Assembly (NCBI GenBank): GCA_027924645.1
Contig: BSBN01000252.1
Span: 2,790,001-2,854,000, forward strand
DNA length: 64,000 nt
Source of the DNA: Cunninghamia lanceolata
Lineage: Eukaryota > Streptophyta > Pinopsida > Cupressales > Cupressaceae
Direction: 5' to 3'
Below are positions 23,523 through 34,963 of this stretch, in pieces; position 1 is the stretch's first letter; each line of letters opens with the position of its first letter. Position numbers and translations under genes: made by a program. The notes under the pieces are model-generated. The model was not told the DNA's origin. It was given only the letters and a program-made list of their open reading frames with translations, and searched no databases.

Positions 23523-23830
23523 CCTTTAGGAGGGGCCTGCCCTTGGATGCACGCTTGTCCAAGCGGGAACGACCCTGAGTGGTAATAGGCTAACGCCAAG
23601 CCCTACCAAGCCACTTAAAATAAATTGTGCTTGAGGCGAAAACTTCCTGCAACGAGTGCTGTTATGTTACACCAACGGCCAACCTCCCCCAAAACCCTCT
23701 CAGGCGCAACCCTTTGAGGCTGGGAGACTCCATAACGGAGAGTAGTGCCGCTGTACGTGTAACCACTTGAACAGTTGCCCGCATTAAATACCTCTTGTTT
23801 TAGTGGCCCAAATCCCTTATAATCTATTTC
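23523..23830 (+). promoter_or_regulatory. Element D conserved leader RNA structure
   Basis: CCCTTGGA (23540-23547) pairs with TCCAAGCGG (23558-23566) with one bulged C. GAACGACCCTGAGTGG follows, with AGTGG (23578-23582) pairing with CCACT (23611-23615) and an inner GGC/GCC. The region onward to about 23830 is clearly similar to B leader 47880-48060 on the minus strand (shared CCCCCAAAACC, GGCTGGGA and others). This is the same structural order as in C and B. Confidence 0.72.
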
Positions 23831-24034
23831 TCGCCTAGGATTTTGTGCTTGCTTTCGTCCAAAATAGAGTCACAAAAACTACAAAAACAATGAAAAACTA
23901 CAAAATATTCTTTGTGCTTGCTGTGTTTTCTTGCTGTTAATTCATAATATCATATCAGGAAGACCTTTTCCAGCCAAAAAATACCAAAAACAGAGAAAAA
24001 TCTAAAAATTTTGCAAAAATATCAAAGTTACGCA

Positions 24035-24220
24035 TATACTCTTTTCTGCTACGCATATACCACGACTTGCTGTGCTTTTGTAACAACTTGCTGCGCATAC
24101 ACACTGTTGCTACGCATATACACACTGTTGCTGCGCATTTGTACTTAACCAGAGCTGTGCTTTTACTGTGACTTACGATGCATTTGTTCATTCCTGCTGC
24201 GCATATGCGACAGTGAGCAC
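24035..24220 (+). repeat. Element D pre-gag motif array
   Basis: About eight copies of a short motif of the type TGCTRCGCATATAC or TGTGCTTTTG, spaced about 20 bases. They lie about 500 bases before gag, as a comparable array does in C. No protein is supported here. Confidence 0.6.
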
Positions 24221-24700
24221 TTGCCCTATTTTTTCTGAGAAAATATTTTCACTTGATTAGAGCACCCATTTCAGCCTAGTTTCACTTTCTGCGGTCAGAT
24301 TCAACCTTGCAGTCAGTCTTCATCCGTTTCACCCAAGTCTCTCTCTTTCGTCGATCGTCCCATTCACTTTCTATCCAAATCCCTCTTGTCCCAAAGTCAG
24401 TTTGTCCCATACCAATTCGACATAGGTCCCTGTTTCATGTCATTAGTGAATTCACGTAAGCCTAGTAGGTCACCGTACCTTTGCTAGTAGTCTTGTTGAA
24501 CGACTAAGCCCTACACAGTAAGACTGGTATCGACTACCCTTACTAGCAGCCAACGTCTTGTGTCAACCATCTTACTTGAAGTCATTGAGCGAGAGAATCC
24601 TTTGTCCAAATCTTGTCCTAGGTATCCCATTCACAATAGTCTCAATCGGCACCTCGCCAAAATTTCTAATCCTGGTCCACTTCATCCCACCCTACCTTGC

Positions 24701-26230
24701 ATGGTTCTTACTCGATCCTAGTACAACAAGCAGATTGAAATGGCCAATGCATCTGATCACCTCGCCCTACCACGTGGTGGTGACGAAGAAATTTCTCATG
24801 AAGAATTAGTAGCGCACATCCAAGATAGAAAATTCCAACGCCTGGTAGAGAGGGTGCTCCTTGAAGACCCTGATAAATACTTCCACCATCTTGCTAATCT
24901 CAGAGTCAAACTCCCCGCAGACTTTGACATAAGCTCCATCATGGAAAATGTGGACAATGATCATGAGCGGAGATGTGACGGTCATGAGAGGGGTACGAAT
25001 GACACGGTCCCACATGCAAATGAGAGAGATACGAATGACACGGTCCCACACGCAAATGATAGAAGAAAGAAACCTATGGACCAAAATGCTCCTATGGATG
25101 ACGTGAGACAACAAATTGAAAGTCTAAAACAAGAAATATCCAACCTTAAGACCGGTACAAGTTCCAAGCAATACTCTTTGGAAGATATAGCTCCATATCC
25201 TTTTGACAAAAGTTTGGTCATGAAACCCTTCCCCTTTTAGTTTGGAATCCCAAAGTTTGACAAATACAAAGGGAAGGGGGACCCTAGAGATCATATCTAG
25301 GAATTCAATGCTGCATGTTTAGAAGTAGCTCACAACGAGACCTACTTGATGAGACTGTTCCCAAGATCCTTAGGTGGTCAAGCTATGGAGTGGTTCTCGC
25401 GCCTCCCACCAGGAATCAAAACTTTTGATGAACTTGTCAATAAATTCATAAAGCACTTCTCCTACAACATAGAACACGAGGTATCTATGCTAGATCTATG
25501 CAATACTAAACAAAAGAGTGGTGAGTCATTCGCCACCTTCTTACAACGATGGAGATAGCTAGCTAGTAAGTGTTCTTATGATATACCTAAGAAGCAACTA
25601 TTGGAAATGTTTGTCCACAACCTAAACACGGATCTTAGCTATCAGATTCAGATACAATGCCCTACATCATTCTCCAAAGTCATTGAAATGGGCTTATTCA
25701 TTGAAAAAGCTATGATCACTAAGGGAACTCTCAAGCTCTACAAAGACACGCCTAATTCCAATTATACAACAGATAAGTCAAAGTTTTGGACCAAGAACAA
25801 GAATGTGGTTAACGATGGGGTAGTTGACGCCAAGGCGGCAGCTCCTAAACAACAACCCATATTCACTCTTAAGGGGGATGCAAACAATGGTGCAATCAAC
25901 AAACCATCCTCTCGGGAGCCTAGATCTTGGTACAATTCAAACCCAAGGAGAAAATTCACACCATTAGGCGAGTCTCAAGAATCTGCGCTATGGAAGTTGT
26001 TGGCTAATAACGAAATTCCTCTACCGCCAACAAGTGATTACGAGCCCATAGTCAAACCTCCCTACTGGAAGGACACAGACTATTGTGAATATCACCGAGG
26101 AAGGGGGCATACAACTAACAACTGTATCCGCCTCAAAAATGTCATTCAAGATATACTGGATCAGAATCAGGGGGGACACAACAGCATACCTCTAATGAAA
26201 CTCATGTGGCCTACAGGGATCCACTTCTGA
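24701..26230 (+). pseudogene. Element D gag
   Basis: The likely start is 24701 (MVLTRS, matching C and B), with a TAG at 24719-24721 where glutamine is expected; the open part restarts at 24740. Domains: a conserved N-terminal segment ending LPADFDISSIM (about 24900-24950), a hydrophilic linker with two ERDTNDTVPHAN-like repeats, then the capsid PYPFDKSLVM, LFPRSLGGQAMEWFSRLPPG, FIKHFSYNIEHEVSM. Stops at 25238, 25298 and 25556 interrupt it. WTKNKNVVNDGVVDAK and the nucleocapsid CEYHRGRGHTTNNC follow. A frame change near 26200 leads to the protease. Confidence 0.88.
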
Positions 26231-27258
26231 ACCATAACAAGCCGTATAACAACAATCACAACAATGGTCACAACATCCACAACAATGGCCACAACAACAA
26301 TGGCAACAACAGCAACGACAACAACAATAATCGCAATCGGCCAAATCAAAACAGCGGGACGAGTAATGCTAACTATGCAAGTGTTCCATTTGACTACACC
26401 ATAAACTGCATTTCTGAACATATTCTGCAGGTCAATGTCATCTCACCCAACCAACAACTAGGACCTAACCGAACTGGTTGTAGTATAATTACCCGCAGTG
26501 GTAAAGTCACACTCAATACCATTCCTCCAAGGTCGTCACCATCTCCATCCACCTCCCATCAATACAATGTCCTCGACCAGTTACAGAAAACCCTAGCTCA
26601 CATTTCTATATTGGAGCTATTGCGTCTATCTTCTTCTCATAAGGAGATTCTTGAGAAAGCTTTAGTGGAAACCACTATCCCCACTAACCTGGCCCAAGAG
26701 TTTCAGACCATGGTAGGCAATTTGACATCCTCCACTTCTGTATCGTTTACAGAGCAAGATGATCTTTCTGTATCTCAACCCCACAACACCCCTCTGCACA
26801 TTGTCGCATTCATACACAAGCACCGCATCAAGAGGGTTCTCATTGATGGGGGTGCCGGTTTAAATATCTGCACATTGAAGCTGGTCCTTGCACTGGGGTT
26901 CTCCGAACAAGTAGTTGATCCAAGGAGGAAAATTACCATTAAGGCATATGACGAGGAAGAAAGAACCACAAAAGGAACGGTTGTCCTACCCATTCAAGTG
27001 GGACCGGTAATTAAAGATGTGGTGTGCCAAGTCCTTGATCGGGAGCTTGCTTATAATATCCTATTAGGGAGACCATGGATCCATGCCATGAAGGTTGTCC
27101 CCTCGACCTATCATCAATGCATTAAGTTCCCGCACAATGGCAAGCAGGTCACCATCCAAGGCGACCTCGACCCCTACCAGCACTACAATGCTTTCTGCGC
27201 CAAATCTGAATGTGTCATACCCAATAACAAAGCCTACATTTCCCCTACCCCACAATAG
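26206..27258 (+). CDS. Element D aspartic protease
   Basis: The frame opens with an asparagine/histidine-rich tract (residues 10-50), then a spacer, then the protease core RVLIDGGAGLNICTLKLVLA near residues 211-230, VLPIQVGPV, and LAYNILLGRPWIHAMKVVPS. It stops at 27258 and continues in the same frame after the stop. The product would process the polyprotein. Active-site residues look intact. Confidence 0.85.
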   Translation: MAYRDPLLNHNKPYNNNHNNGHNIHNNGHNNNGNNSNDNNNNRNRPNQNSGTSNANYASVPFDYTINCISEHILQVNVISPNQQLGPNRTGCSIITRSGKVTLNTIPPRSSPSPSTSHQYNVLDQLQKTLAHISILELLRLSSSHKEILEKALVETTIPTNLAQEFQTMVGNLTSSTSVSFTEQDDLSVSQPHNTPLHIVAFIHKHRIKRVLIDGGAGLNICTLKLVLALGFSEQVVDPRRKITIKAYDEEERTTKGTVVLPIQVGPVIKDVVCQVLDRELAYNILLGRPWIHAMKVVPSTYHQCIKFPHNGKQVTIQGDLDPYQHYNAFCAKSECVIPNNKAYISPTPQ

Positions 27259-28200
27259 GACCATACCGTTGAAGCTTCCTCCTCAAGACCCAAACTGTTG
27301 AAACTTACCATAAAAGAAAATGGCATGGGGGAATACTCCGTTGAGCACAGCCTCAACCTTGCCAAGATGCCTTTGTCTCCTTGCTCTTTTGGCCAACCCA
27401 AACATCCACCCAAATATTTTCCAAAGCCATCTACTCCTCCTGTAGCTCCCGCAAATCCCTTTGTAAAATGAGGGACCTTATCTGATGAAACAGAGGAGCG
27501 AGATCTCCTACAGTGGCTTTATGCTGAAGAAGAAAACACACCCCAAGAACCGCCTAAACTCCCTACAGAACTCTATGGGCGGGGTGAGACTATTTTGTAC
27601 AGGATGGGGTACGAAGGACAAGGCCCCATAAGCCTCCGAAAAGAAGGAATCATTGAACCTATACAACCTTCTTCATCCTCTTCGGCTAGAAACACCAGTG
27701 ACCTAGGCTACAAAGGCAAGGGAAAAGCCAAGGAAAATACCTGCCTTGTGGAGACAATCCAAACACTCCAAGTGGACAGTGACACGGATTTAGATGATTC
27801 CAATGAGTATGAGTGGGACGAGCTAACAGAGCACTCCTACGATGACAAAGAGGTTGACACCATCCAAACTCTTAGCCCCTACCATGAGGGACAAACGCAA
27901 CGGGACAGACCACTGGAGTCTGATTTGCCCACCCCTGAGATTATGGCTTTCGAGGAAAGTTTAGATTCCATTGCAATAAACAACTTGGAAGAAAGTACCA
28001 CCCAGAACACTACCCCCACCAATAATCCTAACATTTCCATTCACACCATCAATGAATCAGGTCTCTCATCCGACTCCCTTCCCCTCTTACACCCTGAGCT
28101 TATTGACTGGGATTTGCAAGGAACCCCCCAATTAGATATGTTCCAGAACGATGATGCTTACATTGACTATATGGAACTTAGGGACCACTTGCCAAAATGA
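27259..28200 (+). pseudogene. Element D protease tail with degenerate G-patch segment and acidic linker
   Basis: In the frame of the protease, with stops at 27256-27258 and 27469-27471. YRMGYEGQGPISLRKEGIIE keeps the outer glycines of the C G-patch but has P-I where C has G-L, so it is a weak match. An acidic S/T/D/E-rich linker follows, ending in a block homologous to the C region immediately after its D insertion (LIDWDLQGTPQLDMFQND, YMELRDHLP). Confidence 0.7.
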
Positions 28201-29123
28201 GATCATAAAGCTGGTTTTGCTATAGAACTGAATACTATGGCTTACTTCGGGGAGGGTGCCAAGCCTTCTAGTCGCAAAAACATAAAGATCAAAAATGGAT
28301 CTGACAGTGAAAACTGCCTTGCAGCAGTGTCAAATCATAAAACAGTAAAAAGAAAGGATGCATCTGACGGTGAAAACCCAACTGTGGCACCTGACGATGG
28401 AATGCTTGACACTCTCCCTAGTGATATGTACCAGGAAAGGTCACAGATTGTGGTAGAGCCGATAGAGCCTATGAATATTGGAACCAAAGAGCAACCCAAG
28501 ATTATCCACTTTGCCAAATCTCTCACACCACCGGAGAAAACCAGATTTGTACCATTCTTTAAGAAGAAGAGAGGCAGCTTTGCTTGGTCATACGCAGACA
28601 TGCCAGGTTTGGACCCAAACCTGATTCTACATCATTTGCCATTGGATCCAGGGGTGAAACCAGTAAAACAGAAGTTGAGAAAGATGCATCCTCACATAGC
28701 CCTTTTGGTCAAAGAAGAACTCAAGAAATTGCTAGATGTGGGGTTCATTAGAGCCATAGATTACCCAGAATGGATATCTAATATTGTGCCAGTGTCTAAA
28801 CCAGATGGCCGGGTTTGACTATGCAATGATTTTCGAGACTTAAACAAAGCATGCCGCAAGGATGACTTTCCATTGCCAAACATCGATATCATAGTCGACC
28901 TAACAGCAGGACATACAATGCTATCACTCATGGATGGATTCTCAGGGTATAACCAAATCAAAAGAGCACCTGAGGATCAACACAAAATAACTTTCACTTG
29001 TCCATGGGGTACCTTTTGCTGGAATGTCATGCCTTTTGGGCTGAAAAATGCAGGTGCTACATATCAGCGGGCCATGACAACTATATTCCATGACATGATG
29101 CATGTAACTATGGTAGACTGTTG
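28201..29123 (+). pseudogene. Element D reverse transcriptase, fingers and palm start
   Basis: Landmarks: FAWSYADMPGLDPN, VKQKLRKMHPHIALLVKEEL, GFIRAIDYPEWISNIVPVSK, a TGA at 28816-28818, then CNDFRDLNKAC, FPLPNIDIIVD, SLMDGFSGYNQI, FGLKNAGATYQRAM. The frame breaks at about 29117-29123 within the Y-V-D-D catalytic motif: two bases appear missing, so VDDILAKS continues in another frame. Confidence 0.92.
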
Positions 29124-30589
29124 ACGATATCTTAGCAAAATCCCTCACAAGGGACTCACACCTGGACATCTTAGAAAAAGTCTTTCAGAGATTGGACCAA
29201 TTCCAAGTCAAACTGAACCCGAAGAAATGTGTGTTTGGGGTAACTTCAGGCAAGCTGCTAGGCTTCATCATGTCGAAAAACGGAATAGAGGTAGACCCGG
29301 CCAAGGTCAAATCTATAATGGACATGCCACCGCCCAAGACTCTAACGCAGTTGAGGTCCCTACAGGGCAAGCTGCAGGCCATCCACAGGTTCATCTCACA
29401 GCTGGCGGACAAGTGCCAACCTTTCAGCCATCCCCTGCATAAGAACATTCCATTTAGGTGGGATGAAAGGTGTGAAGAAGCATTCAACAAGCTAAAGGAG
29501 TACCTTATGAATCCACCCATTCTCATGCCTCCAATCCAAGGAAAGCCTCTAATTCTCTACATATCGGCTACACCTACCGCTCTTGGAGCTCTTCTAGCAC
29601 AGCAAGATTACGAGAACAAAGAAAGAGCTATATACTACATCAGTCGAACCTTAGTGGGCTATGAGTTGCAATACTCACAAGTGGAAAGATCATGCCTTGC
29701 GGTAGTTTTTGCTTCACAAAAACTCTGACATTACATGTTGGCACATCTTGTCAAACTCATTGCAAAAATTGACCCATTGAAGTATCTCCTCAGCAAAGCA
29801 ACTCTCACAGGTCGACTAGCAAAGTGGGTAATGCTTCTCAGTGAATATGACATAGAATATGTGGATAGAAAAGCCATCAAGGGACAAATCATCGCTGACC
29901 AACTGGCCGATGCACCATTACAAGACACCTCACCAATGCAGTTTGAGTTTCCCAATGAGTCCTTATTCACTCTATCAACATCTCCTTGGAAACTCTACTT
30001 TGACGGGTCTTACACCAACCATGGATCGGGGGCAGGTATCCTGTTCATAACTCCCCAAGGCGACACAATTCCAAAGTCTTACCGTTTGTTATTTCCATGC
30101 ACCAATAACATAGCGGAGTATGAAGCCTTGGTAATTGGTCTTAAGATGGCAACTGAGTGGAAAATCCAAGAACTACATGTCTACGATGATTCTCAGCTTA
30201 TCATCAATCAGGTCAATGATCAGTATCAAACCAAAGATGAAAAGCTCATCCCCTACAAAAGAATGGTCGACGACTTCAAAGAACACTTTGGGACCATCTC
30301 CTTTGAGCAAATACCCAGGATAGAGAACAAAGCAGCGGATGCAATGGCTACCATAGCCTCCCTTCTAGAAATTCTTGAATATGAGTCACGGTATGAGTTC
30401 TTAGTGGAAACCATCCGGCAACCGGCTTATGATCTCCTTGAAACCCATTCCATTTGTCTCCTAGTCGGATCTGATTCACCTTGGTATGGTAAGACTTCAC
30501 TTACCTCAAGGACAATATTCTCCCACCGGACCTCTCTTCCAACCAAAAATGAACTTTCATCCGACAAGCCTCCCGTTACACCATCATAG
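29120..30589 (+). pseudogene. Element D reverse transcriptase end, RNase H and second (archaeal-type) RNase H
   Basis: VDDILAKSLTRDSHLDILEK, FQVKLNPKKCVFGV and GIEVDPAKVKSI end the polymerase. RNase H includes LILYISATPTALGALLAQ and IYYISRTLVGYELQYS; a TGA follows SQKL at 29726-29728. From about 29980 a second RNase H begins with WKLYFDGSYTNHGSGAGILF and continues with NIAEYEALVIGL, LHVYDDSQLIINQV and NKAADAMATIA. Two RNases H in series mark the Tat lineage. A frameshift near 30490 leads to integrase. Confidence 0.92.
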
Positions 30590-31737
30590 CCGATACCCTT
30601 TACCAACGTGGTCTGGATGGTACTTTGCTCCGTTGTTTGGAACAAGAAGAATCCATAACTGCCTTGCGAGACGTACACGAAGGGATATGCGGAACACACT
30701 CCAGCAGCCCTTCCTTAGCTAAGAAACTCATGCGTTTGGGTTATTACTGGCCAAATATGGAAATGGATTCATATCGGTTTGTCAAGAAGTGCAAACAATG
30801 CCAAATACATGGGAACCTGATCCATGCACCTGCTCAAGAGTTGAGGCCTTTAACGACACCCTGGCCCTTTTGTCAGTGGGGACTTGACCTTGTGGGAAAG
30901 ATTCATCCACCCTCTTCCAACGGCCACAAATTCATCATAACCGCCACTGAGTATTTCACAAAGTGGATTGAAGCCGTTCCCCTAACCACCGTCATAGGAA
31001 AACAAATTTCCTCTTTCATTCTAAATTACATTATTTGCCGATATGGCATCCCTTCATCCATCATAACGGATAATGGATGACCATTCAAAAATTAGGATGT
31101 CCAGGAACTCTGTGAGCGTTTCAAAATCCAACATCGTTTCTCCACTCCATACTACCCCCAAGGTAACGGCCAAGCTGAGGCATCGAATAAAACCATTCTG
31201 AAAATCCTAAAGAAGACTGTCAATGAAGCTGGTCGCGATTGGCACGTCCAACTCAATCCCGCTCTGTGGGCCTACAGAACCAGTATACGCACTCCCATAG
31301 GTGCTACACCCTATGCCCTTGTCTATGGTTCCGAAGCCATCCTTCCCATTGAGGTCAAAATACCATCCCTCAGGGTGTCGTTAAAAGGTCTCATATCAGA
31401 CGAAGAATACAGAGTCTCCCGATTACAAGAGCTAGAGCTGCTAGAAGAAAGGCGCCAGAAAGCCTTCGATCATCTTAAAGCATATCAACAGATGATGTCC
31501 AGAAGCTATAATCACAAGGTTCGCCCAAGATGCTTTAAGGTTGGGGACCTAGTTCTAAAAGAGAACCCTCGTAATCAACAAGATAGGGAAAAGAAAGGTA
31601 AGTTCGAGCCTAACTGGCTTGGACCCTATGTGATTGTAGCTGCTTACGGATCGGGGGCATATCAGTTGGCCACTTCAGAGGGTGAGTTGTTAGATGATCC
31701 AATCAACAGCATGCATCTTCGCCGGTTCTATACCTAG
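30590..31737 (+). pseudogene. Element D integrase
   Basis: The zinc-binding HHCC region shows LRDVHEGICGTHS and KKCKQCQIHGNLIHAPA. DDE core: WGLDLVGKIHPPSSNGHKF, then YGIPSSIITDNG followed by a TGA (arginine expected) and a TAG eight bases later, then YYPQGNGQAEASNKTILKIL. The C-terminal region keeps FKVGDLVLKENPRNQ and KFEPNWLGPYVIVAAYGSGA, an integrase tail without a chromodomain that I can see. It ends at a TAG at 31735-31737. Confidence 0.92.
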
Positions 31738-31857
31738 GAGAACCCCAATGCAAGAGGGCACAATAAAATCAAAAATAAAAAAAAACCAAAAAAAAAAAGT
31801 TGAAAAGAGAAAACAAGAAAAAAGAGAAAAATAGAAAGCATACAAAAAAAATCGTCC

Positions 31858-31995
31858 TTTGGTGAAAACCTGGCAAACAGGCGCCTTGGATAAGTATCAT
31901 GATGAAAACCTGGCAATCAGGCATCATGTTACTTTCTAGCTTCTCGTGTGGATAAATGCAAGTGATGAAAACCTGGTAAACAGGTGTTACTTGTG
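31858..31995 (+). other. Element D: three AAAA-bulged hairpins after pol
   Basis: Hairpin 1: GGTG (31861-31864), AAAA, CCTG, loop GCAAA, CAGG, CGCC (31882-31885). Hairpin 2: CATGATG (31898-31904), AAAA, CCTG, GCAAT, CAGG, CATCATG (31922-31928), extended by AAGTA/TACTT beyond one T-T mismatch. Hairpin 3: a 10-bp outer stem (31958-31967 with 31985-31994, using G-T pairs), AAAA, CCTG, GTAAA, CAGG. The outer stems differ in sequence yet all pair. They begin about 120 bases after the stop codon. Confidence 0.85.
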
Positions 31996-33907
31996 ATACA
32001 CCGCCTTCTCCATCTTTGAGAATCCAATCACCTTGAGTCCATTCTTTCTCCATTTGCCCCATTCAACCCATATCTATCCCACAAATACACACTTGACAGT
32101 TACCTATCATGGCTTGATACTTTCCTTGTGGCCTTGTCAACCAAGGTTTTGTCCCATACCGTCTCCTCAATGTGAGCCTAGCATAGGGTCTCTTGTCAGT
32201 GTCCATGGTCCAAGTCCGTGAACTACGTTGCCTCTGCACCGTCACGTAGGCAAGGCCATTATTCTAATGTGCCCCCGAGGCTTCCATTTCTCCCACGGTT
32301 CCATTCATCCCCTTTCTTGTCTTCATTCTTGTCATCTTTCTTCTAGTCCATCCATGGTCCATTAGGGTTTACCCTGAACTACGTTGCCTCTACGTCGTCA
32401 CGTAGGCAAGGCCATTTAGCAATGCGCCCCCGAGGCACTAGGTCAGTCCCTTAGGGTCCGTCTCCCCAATAAAGATTGTGCAAACTTCTCACCAAGCAAA
32501 CAAATGCAAGCAGAACCCGCGCCTCAAGCAGAAATCTTGACTGTGAGCATCTTAACCTATCCAATGCAAAGCAAATACCCAAGGTCTTCTAAATGATTTT
32601 ATGCAAATTAAGGCAAGAACTAAACACATATCAACGCAAATATGCTTTGTAGATCGGAAACATGGTTAACAATTTGAGTCCGAATTTTTGCTATCATACC
32701 TTCCTATGCTACTTGAAGATGCCAAATCCTAGAGATGCTATGATGGGAGCATGATTATTTTCTTTGTTTGCTGTTTGTGGATTAAACTTTAGTAATGTGA
32801 AGCCTTGTCTAAGGACATGATCGGCAAAATATCATCGAGGACATCAAAGGTATAACATGAACGGGGGCAATCCTTGTTTGGTGAAACGCAAGAAGTACTC
32901 AAGTCATCTAGATTTAATTTTGACTAGATGCTTGTATTAACTTGCTAAATCACAATCCATGTAAGCGGTACTTAGGTCATCTCGGTTCAATTATACCTCG
33001 ATGCTTGTATTCACTTACAACATTTCAGAAAATGTACCAAAAACACAATGCCCAATGATGAAATAAAGCACTCCAATAGCAAAGCATCCATCCTATATCC
33101 ATTTATACATCCATACCATACCCCATGCAATAAAGATCCAACAATGCAAAGTATCAATACAAATAAAAGCTTGTGAGTTCTTCTATCGAGTCTTTCTTCT
33201 ATCAATCATATTTCTATCTATCATCATATCTTTCATCCTTGTCCAGTCAGTCTGAGCAATGATCCAAATGCAAGCTCCATCCTTCCTCCATACCAATCAA
33301 GTCAAGTCAATCTTGCACAAATGATCCAATCACAATCAGTGGTCTTGATCCTTGTCTGGTCGTAAACCAACTCGATCAGTTAATCAATCAATTGTCTTAT
33401 ACAGGATGTTGCATTGTCGAAATCAGACCAATACACGCGTCTTACACGACATGCTTCATTTCCTGGAACTAGACACTATCCTTCATGTTGCTCTAGGGAT
33501 CCATCATTCCCTGCCATGACAACACGCCTGCCGTGTTGGTCTAGGGATACATCGTTCCCCACCATGACAACATTGTTGTATATCGTTATTAGTATATCAT
33601 TGGTTTACCGCTTGATAGGGGCAATACCTTGTTTGTTCTTGTGTTATTTGTGCATACTTGCTTGCTTGCTTGTGTGTGTCATCATTCCATCTTGCATCGT
33701 GTATCATTCGGCTCTTTCTTCACCCATTTTCTTCAAACTTAACCTTCTTCATCGTGAGATTGTCCGTCTCACACCTTCTGCCTTCTTCTCGTCCAATCTC
33801 CCGAGGGGGCATCCTGTCGTTAAACTTGTACCAGGGGCAAACTGGGGCATGTATCATCATTCAGACTATCGATTTCTTTGAAGCAAAGATGTAAACAGCA
33901 TTGCATC
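31996..33907 (+). other. Element D 3' non-coding region with paired repeats
   Basis: No convincing gene. A roughly 65-base module occurs twice (about 32213-32278 and 32370-32440), each with GAACTACGTTGCCTCT, ACGTAGGCAAGGCCATT and CCCCCGAGGC. A second short module occurs twice at about 33486-33524 and 33533-33573: TGTTG, TCTAGGGAT, ATTCCC or GTTCCC, then CAACA, forming TGTTG/CAACA outside GGGA/TCCC. The 155-codon frame at 33414-33881 overlaps these repeats and is not called. Confidence 0.65.
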
Positions 33908-34958
33908 AAAGAGGGGCAAAATGTATACGCCTAAAAATGACATGATTCATCCTAAATAAATATTCTAAATATTTATTCCATTCTTCTATCAATTAAATAA
34001 ATATTTCCAATTTATTTAATCAATTCACTGTTCCATAATTAAATAAATTCAATTTATTTAATTAAAATTCTTCTAAATGTCCTACACAATTAAATAATCA
34101 TAAATTATTTAATTAATCCAAATTCCTCTATCCTAAGTTCTAAATTCAAAAATCCACCTCACCTTTACACCTCACCTTTTCCACCTCACCTTGTCCACCT
34201 CATCAGGTTGCACATGTAATTAAATATATTTAATATTTAATTACCTATTTTTCTCTCACCCACATGGCCTATTTCTTCTCAAAATTAGAAGTTAGTTAAC
34301 TAATCAATCAAATTTGTTAACTAATTAGTCATTTGAGTTCACTGGTCAATCAATTCAGTCAATCCCATAATCCACTCTTCTAACTGATCAATCAAGTCTG
34401 TTAACTGTTCAGTCAATGGAGTTAACTCTCCAATCAATTTTGTCACATCCCCTCTTTCATGATGGAGCTGGGACACTTGTCACATTTCTACTGGTTGCAC
34501 ATTCCTCAACCATTCTCGGCCATTGATCTTCATATCTCCTCTCAACCGTTGATTCCCATTCTTCCAAGTCTATAAATGAAGCTTCATCCCTCCATTCTAT
34601 TCATCCAGGCTTTTGACATCGTTACTCTGCAAAAATATCACCAGCGCGCCTTTGGCACCCTTTTGTCACCTACAAGCTTGAGATCACATACTTGCATTGG
34701 AGCTAATCTTCATTGCATATCACCATAGCCATTCACCGTCAACTTCCTACAAACAGCTAAAAAGATTGCACTCTCTGAGGGCTCATCTCATCTGCAAAAG
34801 GACGATTTGTGATAGGCGAACAACAGAAGTTTCAAAACGGGAGAGGTTTGCACTGTGTTTGTTCATTGCTTCGTTTATTGAATCCTTCTTGTTTCTCTAT
34901 TCTGTTGATGTTTGGGTCTTATTTAATTCATTTGATTGATCTCCATTTTACCCTTACA
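33908..34958 (+). repeat. Element D purine tract and 3' LTR
   Basis: AAAGAGGGGCAAAA (33908-33921) abuts the LTR, which begins TGTATACGCC at 33922 and ends at 34958. It has the same length as the 5' copy and differs by about a dozen substitutions, mostly transitions. TATAAAT is at 34571-34577. Confidence 0.95.
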
Positions 34959-34963
34959 CCTCC

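Larger units (their letters stand above)
20483..34963 (+). mobile_element. Element D: youngest Tat-type Ty3/gypsy retrotransposon
   Basis: Two 1037-bp LTRs (20488-21524 and 33922-34958) start TGTATACGCC and end TTACA, with CCTCC duplications at 20483-20487 and 34959-34963. The interior has a 3.2-kb leader with three tandem repeat families, gag, protease, a weak G-patch-like segment, reverse transcriptase, RNase H, second RNase H, integrase, hairpins and purine tract. The LTRs differ at about a dozen positions by eye, the lowest of the three elements. Despite this, gag starts with a stop and pol has frameshifts, so this copy is defective. Confidence 0.95.

Noticed and set aside
32213..32278. 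A true pseudoknot in the CTACGT module
   Set aside because: The two pairings overlap and leave no connecting loop, so they are at best alternatives rather than simultaneous.
33414..33881. 155-codon hydrophobic frame near the D 3' end
   Set aside because: It overlaps the repeated stem-loop module, has no family features and no counterpart in C or B.
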